Source: Bacillota bacterium (GTDB lineage Bacteria > Bacillota > Clostridia > Lachnospirales > Lachnospiraceae). Taken from it: 64,000 nucleotides of DNA. Position numbers and translations under genes: made by a program. Every line of letters begins with the position of its first letter. Within the stretch, counting starts at the first letter, position 1. The stretch covers positions 186,001 to 250,000 of the forward strand of contig JAQXUQ010000006.1 in NCBI GenBank assembly GCA_029224465.1, written 5' to 3'. Of the stretch, positions 44,061 through 52,309 are shown one piece after another. The notes under the pieces were generated by a model. It had not been told where the DNA came from and made no database searches. It saw nothing but the letters and a program-made list of their open reading frames with translations.

Positions 44061-44751
44061 AGCAGTTGATGTACATGTAAGTTATGGAAAAAGCCGGGTG
44101 ATCAACGGACTGGATCTGAAGGTAGAGCAGGGTGAGCGGGTCGCGATCCTGGGAAGAAACGGCGTCGGAAAGACTACATTTTTGAAGAGCCTTATGGGGA
44201 TCCTTCCGATGGCAAAAGGAAGCGTTACTTTTGACGGAAAGGATTTCACGCACATGCGGACTTTCCGGAGATCCCGGGCGGGACTCGGATATGTTCCGCA
44301 GGGCAGAGAGATCATTCCTTTCCTGACGGTGAACGAAAATCTGGAGCTGGGAGCCGCAGGACATAAGGATGTGGATGTGGAGAGCAGGAAGAAATGGGTT
44401 CTCTCGTATTTCCCGGCTCTTGAAGTTCATATGAACCGGAACGGCGGTGTTCTGTCCGGAGGTCTGCAGCAGCAGCTTGCGATTGCGAGGTGTCTGATGG
44501 GAGAGCCGAAAATGATTCTTCTCGATGAGCCGACCGAAGGCATTCAGCCGAACGTGGTCATGGAAATTGCGGATACGCTGCGTAAAATCGCGGAGGAAAC
44601 CGGAATCACGATTGTCGTCGTCGAACAGAACCTGAAGTTCGCAAAAAGACTTGCCGAAAAGTTCGTTATCATTCAGAAAGGCGCTGTCGTTGCTTCCGGA
44701 AGCATGGACGAACTTTCCGATGATCTTGTTAAAAAATATCTGTCTGTCTAA
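44053..44751 (+). CDS. ABC importer ATPase (UrtE/LivF type)
   Basis: ATG 44053 (GGAGG 8 bases upstream) is preferred over the track's GTG 44044. The 232-residue protein has GRNGVGKTT, LSGGLQQQLAIAR, LLDEPTEGIQPN and VVEQNLKFA. DEPTEGIQPN is the usual UrtE/LivF signature. It completes the five-component importer. Confidence 0.92.
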   Translation: MFEAVDVHVSYGKSRVINGLDLKVEQGERVAILGRNGVGKTTFLKSLMGILPMAKGSVTFDGKDFTHMRTFRRSRAGLGYVPQGREIIPFLTVNENLELGAAGHKDVDVESRKKWVLSYFPALEVHMNRNGGVLSGGLQQQLAIARCLMGEPKMILLDEPTEGIQPNVVMEIADTLRKIAEETGITIVVVEQNLKFAKRLAEKFVIIQKGAVVASGSMDELSDDLVKKYLSV

Positions 44752-44761
44752 GGAGGCCGAA

Positions 44762-45385
44762 ATGGTTATTACAATCGCGAGAACATTTGGCAGCGGCGGC
44801 AAAAGCGCAGCCGTCGAACTTGCCGGAAGGCTTGGGATTCTGTGTTATGAAAATGAAATCATGGATATGGCAGCGGAGGCGAGCGGCATTAACCGTCAGT
44901 TCTTCTACGCAAGCAGCGAAAAAGCGCGCAGGCGCTCTTTTCTGCAGATGATCAAGAACACGCCGAAGGAAATTCTGGTTACCTCTCCGCAGGATAAAAA
45001 TTTTCTCTCGGATGACAATCTTTTTAATTATCAGGCACAGCTGATCCGGTACCTGGCTCTTTCGGGTTCCTGCGTCATTGTGGGCAAGTGCGCGGACTAT
45101 ATTCTAGGAGATCCGAAGAATGTTTTCCGGTTTTTCGTGGACGCTCCGGAAGATATCTGCGTTCGGGAAATCGAGGAAAAAATGGCAGTTTCGCATGACG
45201 AAGCGGAACGGCTTGTGAAAAAGACCAACAAATACCGTTCGGATTATTACCGTTATTACACAGGGCATGCCTGGAAGGACCCTGTCAACTACGACATGAT
45301 GCTCAACAGTGACCGCATCGGAAGAAATCATGTCGCTGACGTTATGGAAGCCTATATCCGTTCGAGATATGATTTCGCAAATTGA
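44762..45385 (+). CDS. Cytidylate-kinase-like protein
   Basis: ATG 44762 (AAGGAGGCCGAA upstream) gives 207 residues. MVITIARTFGSGGKSAAVELAGRLG is the P-loop start of the cytidylate-kinase-like family; VIVGKCADYIL and the C-terminal RSDYYRYYTG are also typical. Such proteins often lie beside transporters in Clostridia without a proven function. Here it closes the deaminase/ABC operon (10-base gap), which would fit salvage of a pyrimidine-related product, but this is inference. Confidence 0.82.
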   Translation: MVITIARTFGSGGKSAAVELAGRLGILCYENEIMDMAAEASGINRQFFYASSEKARRRSFLQMIKNTPKEILVTSPQDKNFLSDDNLFNYQAQLIRYLALSGSCVIVGKCADYILGDPKNVFRFFVDAPEDICVREIEEKMAVSHDEAERLVKKTNKYRSDYYRYYTGHAWKDPVNYDMMLNSDRIGRNHVADVMEAYIRSRYDFAN

Positions 45386-45433
45386 TGCCGCGTGTTATAC
45401 TTGTCTTTACGTTAGAGAAAGACGAGGCATTTT

Positions 45434-48424
45434 ATGGACGCGGAATTCAGAGCAATTACTCCACAAGAGATCAACGAACTTGGAACATACGAGATCGAAG
45501 AGCACCGGTATCTTTCCGATATCGGCTCCGACAGCTATGTCCTGCGCCACAGGAAGACCGGCGCGCGAGTTGCGGTCCTGCCAAACGAGGACACGAATAA
45601 GGTTTTCTATATCGGCTTCCGCACACCGCCTGCCGATTCGACAGGCGTCGCACATATTATCGAGCACACGGTTCTGTGCGGCTCGCGGGATTTTCCTGTC
45701 AAAGATCCGTTTATCGAAGTCGTGAAGGGCTCTCTGAACACGTTCCTGAACGCGATGACGTATCCGGACAAGACCGTATATCCGGTGGCGTCCACAAATG
45801 AAAAGGATTTTGACAATCTGATGCATGTGTATCTGGATGCTGTTTTTCATCCGAATATTTACCGGGAGGAGAATATCTTCCGGCAGGAGGGATGGCATCT
45901 GGAACCTGTGCCGGATGAAGACGGTCATTACGACGCGGACAGCGAAATCACGGTCAATGGCGTCGTTTACAATGAAATGAAGGGTGTCATGTCCTCGCCC
46001 GAAGACGTTCTCTCGGACAAGGTGCTGGCATCCCTTTATCCGCATACGACGTACGCGATCGTTTCTGGCGGAGACCCGCAGCATATTCCGGAGCTTACTT
46101 ACGCGCAGTATCTGGACTTCCACAGGAAGTACTATCATCCGTCGAACAGCTACATTTATCTGTACGGCGACATGAACATGAAGGAGCGGCTTCGCTATCT
46201 GGACGAAGCTTACCTTTCGCAGTATGAACAGCTGGATGTTTCTTCCGCAGTGCTGCCGGAGCCTCCGTTTACTTCGCCTGTCCGCGCGGAGTATTCCTAT
46301 TCCATTCTGCCGGATGAGAATACAGCCGGCAAAACATATCTTTCGCTGAACTTCAGCCTTCCGACGAAAACGTCCGCAAAGGACAATCTCGGTATGAAGA
46401 TCCTGGACTATGTGCTCTGCGACAGCGAGGGCGCGCCTTTGAAGGAAGCGCTCCGGAAGAAAGGAATCGGCCAGGACGTTACCAGTCTGTATGACGCCGG
46501 AATTCTGCAGCCTTACTATTCAATCTGCGCGCAGTACGCCGAGAGGGAGCAGCAGGAAGAATTCGAGAAGACGGTTTTTGATACATTCCGGGAACTCGCA
46601 GATCAGGGAATCGACCGGAAAGCGCTGGCGGCCGGCATCAGCAATTATGAATTTCATTACCGGGAGGCGGATTTCGGTGCGTATCCGAAAGGACTGATCT
46701 ACGGGCTGGATGCTCTTGATACATGGCTGTATGACGACCGGAAGGTTTTTGACGGGCTGACGATCGGTCCTCTTTTTGACGAGCTTCGTAAAGATGCGGA
46801 AAACGGCTGGTTTGAAGAGCTGATCCGCCGGTGTTTCCTTGACAATCCGCACAGGAGCAGCGTGATTCTTCTGCCGGTTCCGGGTCTTACCGAACAGAAT
46901 GAGCAGCGCGAAAAGGATGAGATGAAGGCACTGCATGACAGGATGAGCGCGGAGGAAAGGCAGAAGCTCCTTTCGGAATACGAAGCACTGCGCCGTTATC
47001 AGGAAACGCCTTCCACGAAAGAAGAACTGGAAACCATTCCCGTGCTCGAGAGGAAGGACCTTGACAGGCAGGCAAAACCTCTCGTGAACCGGCTTCTTGA
47101 GGAAGAAGCGGCGCCGGTTCTTGCGCACGATATTTTCACGAGCGGAATTGACTACGCGACTGCTGTATTTGACATTACGGATCTGCCGGACCGGCTCCTT
47201 CGTTATGCCGGCGTCTTCAAGACGCTTCTGTCTGCGCTTGATACGCAGAATTACAGCTACAGCGCGCTCGACAACGAAATTCATATCGTTTCGGGCGGCT
47301 TCAGTTTTGCGGTGTCCGCACACAGCAGTTATCACGAAAGCGGCAGGTACAAGCTGATCTTTGAAGCCGGCATGAAATCCATGCACCGGAATTTCAAAAA
47401 GTCGCTGGAACTGCTGGAAGAGGTACTGCTGCGGACAAAATTCGATGACAAGGACAGAATCAGAACCGTGCTTGAAGAAGAGCTCGCCGGCATGAAATCC
47501 TCCCTTCCTTCCGCAGGCCACAGCACGGCCGTACAGCGTGCCAGTGCTTACCTGAGAGATGTTTACGCGAAACTGGACAGCGTGAACAATATCGGCGAAT
47601 ATGATACGCTGAAAGAAATTCTGGAGCACTTTGACGAGAAGTTTGACTGCTTGAAAAACACGCTCGAAGAGCTTCAAGGCTGTATCTTCAGCAGGGCGCG
47701 CCTTCTGTTCGATATTATTGACGAGAAGTCTCTGATCAGCGAGGATCTTCCCGCCATCCGCGAATTCGCTCTTTCGCTTTCTCCGAAAGAGACGGCTTTT
47801 CTTTCCGCGGATAACGGAAAGGATCTTTCCGGCAGTGCGGGGACTTTTGCGAACGAGGGCCTGACGACCGCGGGGCAGGTGCAGTTTGACTGCGCTGCGG
47901 GAGATTTTTACAAAAAGGGTCTTCCTTACACCGGCGCTCTTTCCGTACTGCGCGTTATTCTGGGGTATGATTATCTCTGGAACAATATCCGCGTAAAAGG
48001 CGGCGCATACGGCTGCATGAGCGGCTTTTCCAGAAACGGTATCGGATACCTGGTTTCCTACCGCGATCCGCACCTTGCAGGCACCTTCGATATTTACAAA
48101 AAGGCAGGAGACGCGATCCGGCATTTTGAGGCGGATGAGCGCACCCTCACGAAATATGTGATTGGCGCCGTCAGCAGCCTCGACAGACCGCTTACACCGT
48201 CCGCGGAAGGCGGCTATTCGATGAACTGCTGGCTGAGCGGCATAACGGACGAAGATCTGCAGAAGGAGCGCGGGCAGGTGCTGGATGTTTCCCTGCAGGA
48301 TATCCGGAGTCTCGGAGATTATCTGGACGCGATTACTTCGCAGAACTGTATCTGCGTCGTCGGCAGCGAATCGAAAATCAAAGAGCGGAAGGACCTGTTC
48401 GGCAGTATCCGGCTGCTCCTTTAA
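45434..48424 (+). CDS. M16C (presequence-protease-like) zinc metallopeptidase
   Basis: The 996-residue protein is close to the usual length of insulinase/PreP-family peptidases that digest small peptides inside a closed chamber. The inverted zinc motif is HIIEH (His74, Glu77, His78), with the distal Glu in VVYNEMKGVMSSP. Four M16-like domains are implied by length, with a coiled hinge around residues 490-520. GAGG precedes the ATG. It is separate from the upstream operon by 48 bases. Confidence 0.93.
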   Translation: MDAEFRAITPQEINELGTYEIEEHRYLSDIGSDSYVLRHRKTGARVAVLPNEDTNKVFYIGFRTPPADSTGVAHIIEHTVLCGSRDFPVKDPFIEVVKGSLNTFLNAMTYPDKTVYPVASTNEKDFDNLMHVYLDAVFHPNIYREENIFRQEGWHLEPVPDEDGHYDADSEITVNGVVYNEMKGVMSSPEDVLSDKVLASLYPHTTYAIVSGGDPQHIPELTYAQYLDFHRKYYHPSNSYIYLYGDMNMKERLRYLDEAYLSQYEQLDVSSAVLPEPPFTSPVRAEYSYSILPDENTAGKTYLSLNFSLPTKTSAKDNLGMKILDYVLCDSEGAPLKEALRKKGIGQDVTSLYDAGILQPYYSICAQYAEREQQEEFEKTVFDTFRELADQGIDRKALAAGISNYEFHYREADFGAYPKGLIYGLDALDTWLYDDRKVFDGLTIGPLFDELRKDAENGWFEELIRRCFLDNPHRSSVILLPVPGLTEQNEQREKDEMKALHDRMSAEERQKLLSEYEALRRYQETPSTKEELETIPVLERKDLDRQAKPLVNRLLEEEAAPVLAHDIFTSGIDYATAVFDITDLPDRLLRYAGVFKTLLSALDTQNYSYSALDNEIHIVSGGFSFAVSAHSSYHESGRYKLIFEAGMKSMHRNFKKSLELLEEVLLRTKFDDKDRIRTVLEEELAGMKSSLPSAGHSTAVQRASAYLRDVYAKLDSVNNIGEYDTLKEILEHFDEKFDCLKNTLEELQGCIFSRARLLFDIIDEKSLISEDLPAIREFALSLSPKETAFLSADNGKDLSGSAGTFANEGLTTAGQVQFDCAAGDFYKKGLPYTGALSVLRVILGYDYLWNNIRVKGGAYGCMSGFSRNGIGYLVSYRDPHLAGTFDIYKKAGDAIRHFEADERTLTKYVIGAVSSLDRPLTPSAEGGYSMNCWLSGITDEDLQKERGQVLDVSLQDIRSLGDYLDAITSQNCICVVGSESKIKERKDLFGSIRLLL

Positions 48425-48457
48425 CTGCGCGGCTGTGGGCAGAAGGGATTTTATTCT

Positions 48458-49378
48458 ATGAAAAAAGCAGGCTTTGTGTCCATTATCGGAAGGCCGAATG
48501 TCGGCAAATCGACACTGATGAATACGCTGATCGGCCAGAAGATCGCGATTACTTCCTATAAACCGCAGACGACCAGAAATCAGATCCGCACGATCTATTC
48601 GGATGACGCGGGTCAGATTGTTTTTCTCGATACGCCCGGCATGCATGCCGCGAAGGACAAACTCGGAAAATATATGTTCAAGGCCGCGCAGGCATCGCTT
48701 CAAGAAGTGGACCTGATTCTGCTTCTTGCGGAACCGAGGATTCCGATCCGGGACGAGGATCTGGCAGTTCTGAAAGTGCTGGCGGAGCAGACAACACCTG
48801 TCCTTTTGTGCATTACGAAAACAGACACCGTAAAGAAGGATGAACTGCTTCCTGTCATGGCTGCTTATTCGCAGAAATGGCAGGAACTTACGGGCAGCAC
48901 CCTGCAGGATATTCTGCCTGTCAGCGCGAGGACCGGGCAGGGGATCGATGATCTGAAAGCCGCGATTTTCGCAAGGCTTCCGGAGGGCGAGCCCTTTTAC
49001 GATCCGGAGCAGGTGACGACCGAGACGGAGCGCGCGATCGCGGGAGAGATTATCCGTGAGAAAGCGCTGCGCCTTCTGCAGGAAGAAGTGCCGCACGGCA
49101 TCGCCGTGCAGATCGGCAGGATGAAATACCGGACCGGCAGGAACGGACAGATCTGCGACATCGAAGCCGATATTATCTGCGAGCGGGAATCTCACAAAGG
49201 CATTATTATCGGCGCGAAGGGACAGATGCTGAAGAAAATCGGAACGCTCGCCAGGAAAGACATCGAAAACATGATTGACTGTCAGGTGAACCTGCGGCTT
49301 TTCGTAAAGGTCAGAAGGGACTGGAAGGATAACGACAGCGCCCTGAAGAGTTTCGGATACAATGAAAAGGATTTGTGA
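48458..49378 (+). CDS. era: GTPase Era
   Basis: Era binds 16S rRNA near the 3' end and aids 30S assembly. The 306-residue protein has G1 GRPNVGKSTL, a G2-region TTRNQIR, G3 DTPGMH, G4 TKTD and a C-terminal KH domain (GIIIGAKGQMLKKIG). It overlaps recO by a single base (TGATG), the common Firmicute arrangement. Confidence 0.97.
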   Translation: MKKAGFVSIIGRPNVGKSTLMNTLIGQKIAITSYKPQTTRNQIRTIYSDDAGQIVFLDTPGMHAAKDKLGKYMFKAAQASLQEVDLILLLAEPRIPIRDEDLAVLKVLAEQTTPVLLCITKTDTVKKDELLPVMAAYSQKWQELTGSTLQDILPVSARTGQGIDDLKAAIFARLPEGEPFYDPEQVTTETERAIAGEIIREKALRLLQEEVPHGIAVQIGRMKYRTGRNGQICDIEADIICERESHKGIIIGAKGQMLKKIGTLARKDIENMIDCQVNLRLFVKVRRDWKDNDSALKSFGYNEKDL

Positions 49379-50037
49379 TGTCAGACGCGAAATCATACGT
49401 GGAAGTGTCCGGCATGGTTATTGGGAGCGGCCCGATCGGTGAATATGACCGGCGGGTCGTTCTTCTTACGAGGCAGATGGGAAAGATCAGCGCGTTTGCC
49501 AAGGGCGCGAGAAGACCGAACAGTGCGCTGGTCGCGGCGACGGGGCTGTTCTGCTACGGAAAGTTCCGTCTGTTCGCGGGGAAAAACGCCTATACGCTGG
49601 TCGACGCGGACATCTCCAATTATTTTCCGTATTTCCGGATGCATGTCGAGGACGCGATGTACGGAACGTACTTTCTTGAAGTGATGGAGTATATCACACG
49701 GGAAAACAACGACGAGTCCACACTGCTTCTGCTTACCTACGCATCGCTTTGCGCGCTCGAAGCTTCGAAAATTGACAGAAAGCTGATCCGCAGCATTTTT
49801 GAAATTAAAACCGTGGTCCTCGAAGGCGAGTTTGAGGAGCCGAACTATGAGAGTTACTCGCAGGCGGCAGGTGCCGCGCTGCGGCATATCGCGCAGGCGA
49901 AGATTTCTTCCCTGTACACGTTTACGGTTGACGGGGCGGCGCAGAAAGAACTGGCGTTTCTTGCGGATAAATATATGCAGCGGAGCTTCGGGCACCATTT
50001 CGCAAGTCTTGACGTTATCAATACGATGAATTTATAA
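49378..50037 (+). CDS. recO: DNA repair protein RecO, short form
   Basis: RecO loads RecA on SSB-coated DNA with RecR. ATG 49378 overlaps the era stop; the track's GTG is one codon earlier. The N-terminal OB domain is clear (EVSGMVIGSGPIGEYDRRVVLLTRQMGKISAFAKGARRPNS). At 219 residues it is shorter than the usual ~250 and lacks the four-Cys zinc cluster; only three scattered Cys-poor segments remain where CxxC motifs normally lie. Confidence 0.9.
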   Translation: MSDAKSYVEVSGMVIGSGPIGEYDRRVVLLTRQMGKISAFAKGARRPNSALVAATGLFCYGKFRLFAGKNAYTLVDADISNYFPYFRMHVEDAMYGTYFLEVMEYITRENNDESTLLLLTYASLCALEASKIDRKLIRSIFEIKTVVLEGEFEEPNYESYSQAAGAALRHIAQAKISSLYTFTVDGAAQKELAFLADKYMQRSFGHHFASLDVINTMNL

Positions 50038-50122
50038 TGTTACAGACTGTGAGCGGCGCGAAATGGCCGCTGCCGGCAGTATCCGCGGAAGTGCGGTGCT
50101 GCTGGCGGCATGAGGAACAGGT

Positions 50123-50818
50123 ATGTCAGATTCAAGGCGAAGAACTTATAACAGCCGGCAGAGGCGTGGCAGGAAAAGGAAGAACTATCAGCCGGCATCC
50201 GGGATTCTGATAGTGATTTCCGTTTTGACCCTGCTCGTCCTTTTTGCTGCAGGCAGATTCAAGGGTCACGGCGTTTCCGCAGGCGATTACGACAGGAGTA
50301 CGCTGGTCTTTTCCAAAAAGGGCGGGATCACCGCGGTCAGTGTCGAGTCCTTTGACAAAGATTATTACAGCAAAGAGGAACTTGATAAAGCCGTGGATAC
50401 CGCGCTGAAAGACTACCAGGCAGCGGGCGGCAGCGGCATCGCGAAAAAGAGCCTTTCGGTCGGAAACGGAACCGCGAAACTGGTGATGACCTATGACAGC
50501 ACGGAAGAATACGAAAAGTTCAACCGCGTGCCCGCGTATTTCGGCACCGTAAGCGGAGCGCAGGAGAAGGGATATTCGCTGGACGGACTCATCGGGACGC
50601 CCTCGAGACTGGATTCGGGTTCGCTTCTTCCTGCGGACGGACTTTCGGACCTTTCCGGTCATGGCTGCATTGTCATAACCGAAGAAGCGGATATTGTGAC
50701 GGGAAAGGGAATCCCGATTCTGTACGCTTCCTCCAACCTGACAACGAAAGACGATCATACCGCATCATTGGAAGGAACAGTCAGCAGGGAGAATCCGGCT
50801 GTCATTGTTTTGCAGTAA
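50123..50818 (+). CDS. Single-span membrane protein, unknown function
   Basis: The 231-residue protein has a basic N-terminus (RRRTYNSRQRRGRKRK), one membrane span (about residues 27-43, ILIVISVLTLLVLFAAG) and an extracellular beta-rich domain. The type II topology and the fragment VSVESFDKDYYSKEELDKAVDTAL look like a small surface or cell-envelope protein. No family recognised. It lies alone between recO and glyS. Confidence 0.75.
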   Translation: MSDSRRRTYNSRQRRGRKRKNYQPASGILIVISVLTLLVLFAAGRFKGHGVSAGDYDRSTLVFSKKGGITAVSVESFDKDYYSKEELDKAVDTALKDYQAAGGSGIAKKSLSVGNGTAKLVMTYDSTEEYEKFNRVPAYFGTVSGAQEKGYSLDGLIGTPSRLDSGSLLPADGLSDLSGHGCIVITEEADIVTGKGIPILYASSNLTTKDDHTASLEGTVSRENPAVIVLQ

Positions 50819-50902
50819 CTTCTGAACACGTTTCAGCTTGTGGTTCCGGCTCTGCCGGATTACATAACAATATTTACAGTACCATGAAGAGGAGTGGCTA
50901 TT

Positions 50903-52294
50903 ATGGAAAAGACAATGGATAAAATCGTTGCTCTTTGTAACGCGAGAGGCTTTATCTATCCGGGCTCCCAGATCTACGGCGGACTGTCGAACACCTGGGA
51001 TTACGGTAACCTCGGCGTTGAGCTCAAGAACAACGTCAAGAAAGCATGGTGGCAGAAATTCGTACAGGAGTCTCCGACCAACGTCGGCGTCGACTGCGCG
51101 ATTCTGATGAATCCCAAAACCTGGGTTGCATCCGGCCATCTTGCGGGATTTTCCGACCCTCTTATGGACTGCAAGGCCTGCGGCGAGCGTTTCCGTGCGG
51201 ACAATCTGATCGAGGACTACGCGAAGGAACATGATCTTACGCTGGACAGCTCCGTTGACGGCTGGACCAATGACGAGATGATGAGCTTTATCAACAAATT
51301 CAAGGTTCCGTGCCCTTCCTGCGGCCAGTTCCACTGGACGGATATCCGTCAGTTCAACCTGATGTTCAAGACGTTCCAGGGAGTAACTGAAGACACATCG
51401 GATACGCTGTATCTGCGCCCCGAGACCGCGCAGGGCATTTTCGTCAACTTCAAGAATGTGCAGAGAACGTCGAGAAAGCACCTGCCTTTCGGCATCTGTC
51501 AGATCGGCAAGTCCTTCCGTAACGAGATCACACCTGGCAACTTCACATTCCGCACAAGAGAGTTCGAGCAGATGGAGATGGAATTCTTCTGCAAGCCCGG
51601 AACGGATCTGGAATGGTTCTCGTACTGGAAAAAATACGCGATGAAGTGGCTGACGTCTCTGGGACTCAAGCCCGAACATCTGCGTTTCCGCGATCACGAG
51701 AAGGCGGAGCTTGCGTTCTATTCCAAGGCGACGTCGGATATCGAGTTTACGTTCCCCTTCACGGACTGGGGCGAGCTCTGGGGCATCGCGGACCGCACGG
51801 ACTACGACCTTTCAAGGCACCAGGAAGTTTCGGGCGAGGATCTTACGTACTTCGACGAAGATACCAAGGAAAGATATATTCCGTATGTCATCGAGCCTTC
51901 GCTCGGCTGCGACCGTGTGACGCTGGCCTTTATCTGCGAAGCATACGATGAGGAGACACTGGCGGACGGCAGCGTGCGGAACGTCATGCATTTCCATCCG
52001 GCAATCGCGCCTGTCAAGATTGCGGTTCTGCCGCTTTCGAAGAAGCTTTCGGAGCCCGCGCAGAAGATCTACGCCGAGCTTTCCCGCCGCTATATGTGCG
52101 ATTTTGATGACCGCGGAGCCATCGGCAAGAGATACAGAAGAGAGGACGAAATCGGCACGCCGTTCTGCATCTGCTATGACTTTGCGTCCGAACAGGACCA
52201 GTGTGTCACCATCCGGAACAGAGATACGATGGAGCAGGAAAGAGTCGCCATCGCTGACCTGAAGAACTGGTTTGACGGCAAATTCGATTTTTAA
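50903..52294 (+). CDS. glyS: Glycyl-tRNA synthetase (dimeric type)
   Basis: The enzyme charges tRNA-Gly. ATG 50903 (GAGGAG 8 bases upstream) gives 463 residues, the size of the alpha2 form. Class II motifs: motif 1 region near [10 protein letters not shown], motif 2 [25 protein letters not shown], and motif 3 [15 protein letters not shown] zinc-binding CKACG...CPSCG pair is present. No T-box leader is visible in the 84-base gap upstream. Confidence 0.97.
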   Translation: MEKTMDKIVALCNARGFIYPGSQIYGGLSNTWDYGNLGVELKNNVKKAWWQKFVQESPTNVGVDCAILMNPKTWVASGHLAGFSDPLMDCKACGERFRADNLIEDYAKEHDLTLDSSVDGWTNDEMMSFINKFKVPCPSCGQFHWTDIRQFNLMFKTFQGVTEDTSDTLYLRPETAQGIFVNFKNVQRTSRKHLPFGICQIGKSFRNEITPGNFTFRTREFEQMEMEFFCKPGTDLEWFSYWKKYAMKWLTSLGLKPEHLRFRDHEKAELAFYSKATSDIEFTFPFTDWGELWGIADRTDYDLSRHQEVSGEDLTYFDEDTKERYIPYVIEPSLGCDRVTLAFICEAYDEETLADGSVRNVMHFHPAIAPVKIAVLPLSKKLSEPAQKIYAELSRRYMCDFDDRGAIGKRYRREDEIGTPFCICYDFASEQDQCVTIRNRDTMEQERVAIADLKNWFDGKFDF

Positions 52295-52309
52295 TGCAGG
52301 AGACAAATT

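Noticed and set aside
46520-49396. 958-codon ORF on the minus strand
   Set aside because: It runs antisense through the M16C peptidase and era genes, has no domain pattern or ribosome binding site, and arises from codon bias.
50819-50902. T-box leader before glyS
   Set aside because: The gap is only 84 bases, with no T-box sequence or terminator.
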